DNA of 64,000 nt from Chrysomallon squamiferum (taxonomy: Eukaryota > Mollusca > Gastropoda > Neomphalida > Peltospiridae): contig CM022679.1 of assembly GCA_012295275.1 (NCBI GenBank), positions 13,129,415-13,193,414 of the forward strand, read 5' to 3'. The notes beneath the pieces were generated by a model. The model did not search any database, had not been told where the DNA came from, and saw only the letters and a list, made by a program, of their open reading frames with translations. The position numbers were made by a program, and so were the translations under genes. Below, piece after piece: positions 59,093 through 64,000 of this stretch (position 1 is its first letter; the number at the start of each line of letters is the position of its first letter).

Positions 59093-59909
59093 GAAGACCG
59101 TAACTACAAACAAATAAAATAAATCACGATACAAAACATAAACGCTTCAGGTAAAAATAACCAATTTAAATGTGTCCAAAATACTAAATGCCTAAGATAA
59201 TTAAAGTTAAAACGTAATAAGAAAAAATGTATGCCTCTCCACCATGATTAAATTCAAAAGCTAAAAGAATCCTCCCACTATATTGTAATCTACTGCTGTT
59301 TGAAAAGTAGGAATTGAAATACTATACATTAAGGTCAAACAGAGATAATTCAAACGTCGATTTCTCGAGTACTCGGTTTATTGAACTAAAAGTTAGTATT
59401 AATGACCTTCGAATATTCAAAAGTGAATAAATCCAAAACCTTTATATTTAAAGCAGGTATATAAATCTATAAACTGCTAAGAAAACCCATAAGTGGTCAA
59501 ATACTTTATTACTATGGATTAAAAAGAAAGAATCAATTCAAGAAGTTATTCAACGTTTGGTCATAAAGTAAAAACGCGAGAACTGGAGAAATATGTGACC
59601 GCAACTTTGAAATGATTATAAAATGCAGGATAAAAAAATACTCTTTAAATAATGCCGCTTTTGACGTTCCAAACACCGAGCTTAAAGAGCATGACGATAA
59701 TGTCGTCCCCCAACATATGTGTGTGTGAATATTACAAACATACAGATCAATATTAAATGTGTATAGTCTTTTTGAAAACGGTTTATTATGATATTCGTCC
59801 TCCAACATGAATATAAATCGTATATCAGAATAGGGCACATTAATAAATATAGGGGCTTATTTATTTATTTAATAAAATTACTCAATAAGAAAAGATAATT
59901 ATTTATATA
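57071..59909 (+). repeat. Macrosatellite unit 5 (interrupted by assembly gap)
   Basis: Promoter block and A/T-rich middle are present. About 500 bp, equivalent to 44250-44742 of unit 2, is missing at about 59445. The unit stops at the N run, so any LDLa exons it had are unseen. Confidence 0.88.
57425..57803 (+). promoter_or_regulatory. Promoter and putative first exon, unit 5
   Basis: TGACGTCA at 57425, TATAAAA at 57440, ATG at 57509, donor GAAG|GTAAGT after 57803. Four-T form. The late ATG near the donor is GTG here. Confidence 0.62.
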
Positions 59910-60109
59910 NNNNNNNNNNNNNNNNNNNNNNNNNNNNNNNNNNNNNNNNNNNNNNNNNNNNNNNNNNNNNNNNNNNNNNNNNNNNNNNNNNNNNNNNNNN
60001 NNNNNNNNNNNNNNNNNNNNNNNNNNNNNNNNNNNNNNNNNNNNNNNNNNNNNNNNNNNNNNNNNNNNNNNNNNNNNNNNNNNNNNNNNNNNNNNNNNNN
60101 NNNNNNNNN
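59910..60109. other. Assembly gap (200 N)
   Basis: Exactly 200 Ns, a conventional scaffold gap. By comparison with units 2 and 4 roughly 2-3 kb of array, including LDLa exons, is probably missing here, possibly whole units. Confidence 0.98.
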
Positions 60110-60227
60110 AAGTTGGTTATTTATGCGCATGGGCAGACTAATTAGCACACCATGTGACTTGGCTTATCTCCAGTAGCGCCTGTTACCAACATAACACTGT
60201 AATGACAACAAATTTATTTTTAACATC

Positions 60228-60606
60228 TGACGTCATCAAGGGTATAAAAGGACCGCGCGCCCGCCCAATCGACGGAACTGCCCAGCTCGCACCCGCGGAA
60301 AGTCGTTCACCATGACGGACTGGAAGTGGGTGCTGTCTCGTGTTAAGCTATTTTCCTTTTGGTTCACAATTACGCTTACTTCGTTATTTCCTGAGATGTT
60401 CGAATCTTAGGACCCGTTCCCGGTTCTCGGAGACCACGCCCGTCAGCGGCCCTGCAATCGCAGTTTTAACTGTGCTAAAGGGTTGGGTGTGTGATCTGGG
60501 GACCTCAGACGTTGTACGTTGGCCGCTGGGTGGATTCGAATACCCCAGTGCCGAGTAGTGCAGTCTTTGAGGTCCCTGGTATATTTCTACACGTCTGCTA
60601 TGGAAG
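60228..60606 (+). promoter_or_regulatory. Promoter and putative first exon, unit 6
   Basis: TGACGTCA at 60228, TATAAAA at 60243, ATG at 60312, donor GAAG|GTAAGT after 60606. Four-T form with the 32-codon frame. Confidence 0.62.
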
Positions 60607-62913
60607 GTAAGTTCGTTTATTTAGAAAGTAATTCTCTTCACATTCAGTATTAATTACTGCGTGACCTATATTATATGTGAGAATGATGATGGCGCTTATT
60701 TACTTATTATTATTATTATTATTATTATTAAGATGACGACGAAGAAGAAACGACAACGAAATTGATTCAGGTAAATATTGCAATAATGTTTCACACAGAA
60801 TTAAAATAGAATCGTGAAGGTATTGCACAATCACAGTGCAAGTTCCAAGTACAAAGCTAGTGATAATGACTCGGTGTACAGGATATTAACAAAGGTTTAA
60901 TGTGTAACTATTTATTAAAAAACGTAAGCGGATGATAATATTAGCTTTTGGCTGTGTGTAACTTCTAACAAACAAACAAAAAAAATAACAAAACGAATTT
61001 GGTGATTGTTTTTTTAGATGATGATAATTATTATTATTAAACAATGAAACAGGATTTTTCTCAAACTTTATTAATATATTTAGAATGAAGTACTTTACAA
61101 ACGTGTGACTAACAGGTAAGTGACAAGTGTGTAATTTAAAATATTGAAAAGTGATCGAAAAATTCTTTGCCGGCGGATAAGGTAAGTATATTTTTTTAAC
61201 TTTGTATTTTGCTAAGCGAATCGAGTGGGAGTTGTGTACCAAAGGGAAAACATCTTTTCACGAGACAGCATTCAAGTCTGGACCTGCATGTTGATCGACT
61301 TTCTGAGAAATGAACAGGACTTGTTACAAAAATGTTAATAAAAACAATAAATGAAACAGGAATCTGTGTATTACGTATGTTTTAAAAATAAATGAACGAT
61401 AATTTATGTGGTTTCTGTAGAACTTCGTTTTAGCTGTTTCAGGCTATTAGACATCACAGTCAAGTATCTGACATACTCAGTTAGATCGTAAATTTATGGC
61501 ATGTATCATTGAAAATGGTGTTTCATTTCTTCGTCGAATTAAACTTACTATTCTACTTTGACTTTCTAGTTTAGAACCCAAAACACAAACCACGATAATT
61601 TATTGTATTTTATTTAATCATAGGTATGTATTTATAAAAAAAAAAACATAACTTTAAAAATGTCTTTCACTATCCTGCAAATATTACTTTTTCTTTTTTA
61701 CATGAAGTTTAAATTATTTGTTACGTGCCATATACTACTGAAAGAAAATAAATAGAACTTAATTTTGTAAAATTAATTTTTCATTCATTATTTCTGAAGA
61801 AGCAAATGAGCCCACCTAGTACAGGAACTTTTTATGTTATTTTTTATTTATTTATTTTTTTTTTTTTTTTGAAGACCTCTTAACTACAAACAAATAAAAT
61901 AAATAACGATACAAAACAAAAACGCTTCAGGAAAAATAACCAATATAAATGTGTCAAAAATATTAAGCGCCTAAGATAATTAAAGTTGAAACATAATAAG
62001 TAAAAATGTATGCCTCTCCACCATGATTAAATTCAAAAGAAAACAAAATCCCTCCAATATGTTGTAATCGACTGCTGTTTGAAAAGTAGGAATTGAAATA
62101 CTATACAGTAACGTCAAACAGAGATAATTCAAACCTCGATTTCTCGAGTACTCGATCTATTGAACTGAAAGTCTGGACACGCCTGAGCTCCTAAGTCAGC
62201 ATTGATGACCTTCGAATATTCAAAAGTGAATAAATCCTAAAATTTTATATCTCAAAGTCGCTTTCCTGTTCCAGAATACGGATTTAATAGAAATTAGCCT
62301 TCGAAAACTCGAAGTGCTGGAATGGTCACGCTATTGTTTCACTTGGTAAATACAAAACAATGACTCGTTGATTATGCGGAACGAAATACGCCTGCCTCGG
62401 TCGTCAGGGTTTTTACACAATGCAAGCAGGGTCTCTGTTCATAACAAAAACACTTTTGTTGTTTAGCTGATAAAGTTCACTGATTGATGTTTCTTTTTGC
62501 TTACAAATGAGTGTATCGTGTCAAACATGCTGTTTACTGTTTAAATGCCAATTATTATGAAAGACCGGGGAATCTTGTTGGACCCGGCAACGGAGACAGG
62601 TGGGGTGGAGGAATAGCCAGATGGGTTAACAAACAAAAGTTCTGCTGTCATGTTATCCAAAAGGACCCGACAGTGGAGTTTTAACCGGATTGGAAACACA
62701 AAGCAGAGGCGTGAAAAGAAAGTTGGCGATGAAAAATACTGAGACAAATTCAAAGGGTTAATGGAGGTTAAAGCCGGTATTTAAATATATAAACTGCTAA
62801 GGAAAACCATAAGGGGGAAATACTTTATTACTATGGATTAAAAAGAATGAAGCCATTCAAGAAGATTATTTAACGTTTAGTCATAAAGTAAAAACACGAG
62901 AACTGGAGAAATA

Positions 62914-63600
62914 CAGAGGGTTTATTCGCGATTCTGGCATTCCCGAATCTGGCAGCTTATTTGGACACGCCATTTGTTCCATTTCTGGCATTTTATTTCT
63001 CACCCTTATTAATTGGTGTTCCGTCAACTTAATATATGGCCCATCACCTTAATTGATGTACTTTTGTTAAACTGTATTTTGTCCACAATTTGTAGGACAA
63101 TCAGTCACACTCTACACAAGAAATGTTCCAGAAAGCATTCCACCGCAAACTGACAAGTAGGAAGCCGTCTCCCGGGTACACGTGACGTACTGCAATCCCA
63201 GCTGGAAGAGGTTCTGCTTGTCTTCTTCAGTGCGGCGGGAATTCCTTGGTTTCTGTCCATCTTCCAGCTGCAGCAGATGGGCTTCCTCGTTGGCGTTCTC
63301 TGACTTGAACAAGAAAATCAGCTCGTATATGTTCATGTATTGTTTCACTTCTCTCTTGGCCAACCTGCTGTTGTAACCTTCACAAGTCTCCAAATATTAA
63401 TTTTCTTGCAATCTCTATTCCGGCTCCCCTCTGCTCTTCACTGCTTATTAAAGTTAATCTCGTTAATCGCCCCCTCTGTTCTTCATGCCTCCAAATTGGT
63501 CTTAATTGCTCACGCCAGTTTTCCCAATTCTGGAAGCGGATTATAACACCTCACCAATAACATAATCTGGAGACTGCCAGTTTTGGGAACATACCATATA
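62914..63600 (-). mobile_element. Unidentified insertion in unit 6, with a 93-codon minus-strand ORF
   Basis: Absent from the other units: homology leaves at ACTGGAGAAATA and returns at GACC(A/G)CAACT. The insert is GC-richer than its surroundings. On the minus strand 63393-63112 encodes 93 residues rich in charged amino acids (LAKREVKQYMNIYELIFLFK, EDGQKPRNSRRTEEDKQNLF) that look like real protein, not low-complexity translation. I do not recognise the family. A TA on both sides could be a target duplication, but no clear terminal repeats are seen. It may be a transposon carrying or derived from a host exon. Confidence 0.5.
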
Positions 63601-64000
63601 GAGACCACAACTATGAAATGGTTATAAAATGCTTGGGGATAAAAATACGTTTTTTTTCCAGGCCGCTTTTGACGTTCCAAACACTGAGCTTAAAGAGCAC
63701 GACGATAATGTCGAACCCAACGTGTGTGTGTGTATGATTATTACAATATTAAATGTGTATAGTCTTTTGGCAACAGTTTCTCTACATTTTGTTATTCGTC
63801 CTCCAACATGAATATAAATTGTATATCAGAAAGATGCACGTTTATAAATATACGGGAATTTATTTATTTATTTATTTAATAAAATTACTCAATAAGAAAA
63901 GATAATTACTTATATAAATAATATTAAACACCCCAAAACAACAGCTAAAAGTTATAGTCCCATTGATAATCCTAGCTCCAAGCCAAGTTTTTACAGTTAG

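Larger units (their letters stand above)
60110..64000 (+). repeat. Macrosatellite unit 6 (open at window end)
   Basis: Resumes in the proximal promoter and continues past the window end. More divergent in the middle, with small extra segments at about 62172-62200 and 62422-62450, and a 0.7-kb insertion (62914-63600). No LDLa exon is reached. Confidence 0.85.

Noticed and set aside
36096-60606. The GC-rich CRE/TATA block as an LTR of a retrotransposon
   Set aside because: No gag, protease, reverse transcriptase or integrase frames lie between copies, no primer-binding site or target duplication is visible, and the block ends in a splice donor. Exon-like LDLa sequences lie in the intervening DNA instead.
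1-64000. CRISPR arrays, bacterial operons, rRNA or tRNA genes
   Set aside because: None seen. Tandem repeats here are eukaryotic mini-, micro- and macrosatellites, and the genes have introns or eukaryotic receptor structure.

Overview
The window is eukaryotic nuclear DNA, strongly A/T-rich and full of microsatellites. It is most likely from a mollusc, probably a gastropod or close relative. That assignment is an inference from three things: a lineage-expanded tandem cluster of intronless class A receptors, a non-LTR retrotransposon tail ending in ATTC/TTCG repeats of a kind common in molluscan genomes, and a typical animal MAD2L1 gene with five short exons. All the real coding signal I can support lies on the + strand.

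Region 1 (about 0.6-27.8 kb) holds seven rhodopsin-like (class A) receptor genes in head-to-tail order, each with a single coding exon. They start at 970, 4618, 8862, 12042, 17845, 22160 and 26423. Six are intact. The sixth (22160-23352) is broken by a one-base frameshift. They share the GN, LAxAD-like, DR(F/Y), disulphide-cysteine and WxP landmarks, but all seven have Phe in place of the Pro of the TM7 NPxxY motif. Receptors 3 and 4 sit in recent duplicates of a multi-kilobase block. Splice acceptors upstream of several ORFs suggest 5' UTR introns. Palindromic CRE sites (TGACGTCA) recur in the spacers before receptors 3 to 7. The ligand is unknown; expansion and clustering fit a chemosensory or peptide/small-molecule receptor role, but nothing here proves it. 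The spacers also hold a Tigger/pogo transposase relic (14.3-14.8 kb), the 3' part of a non-LTR retrotransposon (20.7-21.4 kb), a dispersed repeat pair and many simple repeats.

Region 2 (29.9-33.3 kb) is a complete five-exon MAD2L1 (spindle checkpoint HORMA protein, 202 aa). A long fold-back element lies in intron 3. A 72-bp, six-unit minisatellite begins in the last codons of the gene and fills the start of the 3' UTR.

Region 3 (about 35.7 kb to the end) is a macrosatellite-like tandem array of six recognisable units, mostly about 5.8-6.2 kb, with shortened units and one 200-N assembly gap (59910-60109). Each unit carries a GC-rich block of nearly fixed length: a CRE-like site, a TATA box exactly 15 bp further on, an ATG exactly 69 bp after the TATA box, and a strong GTAAGT splice donor 363 or 364 bp after it. 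Units 1-4 also carry exons for an LDL-receptor class A domain (132 bp, intron phase 1-1) plus 5'-truncated half exons. The array is the most unusual part of the window: either a lineage-specific family of LDLa genes or a promoter-bearing macrosatellite. It shows clear signs of unequal exchange and gene conversion.
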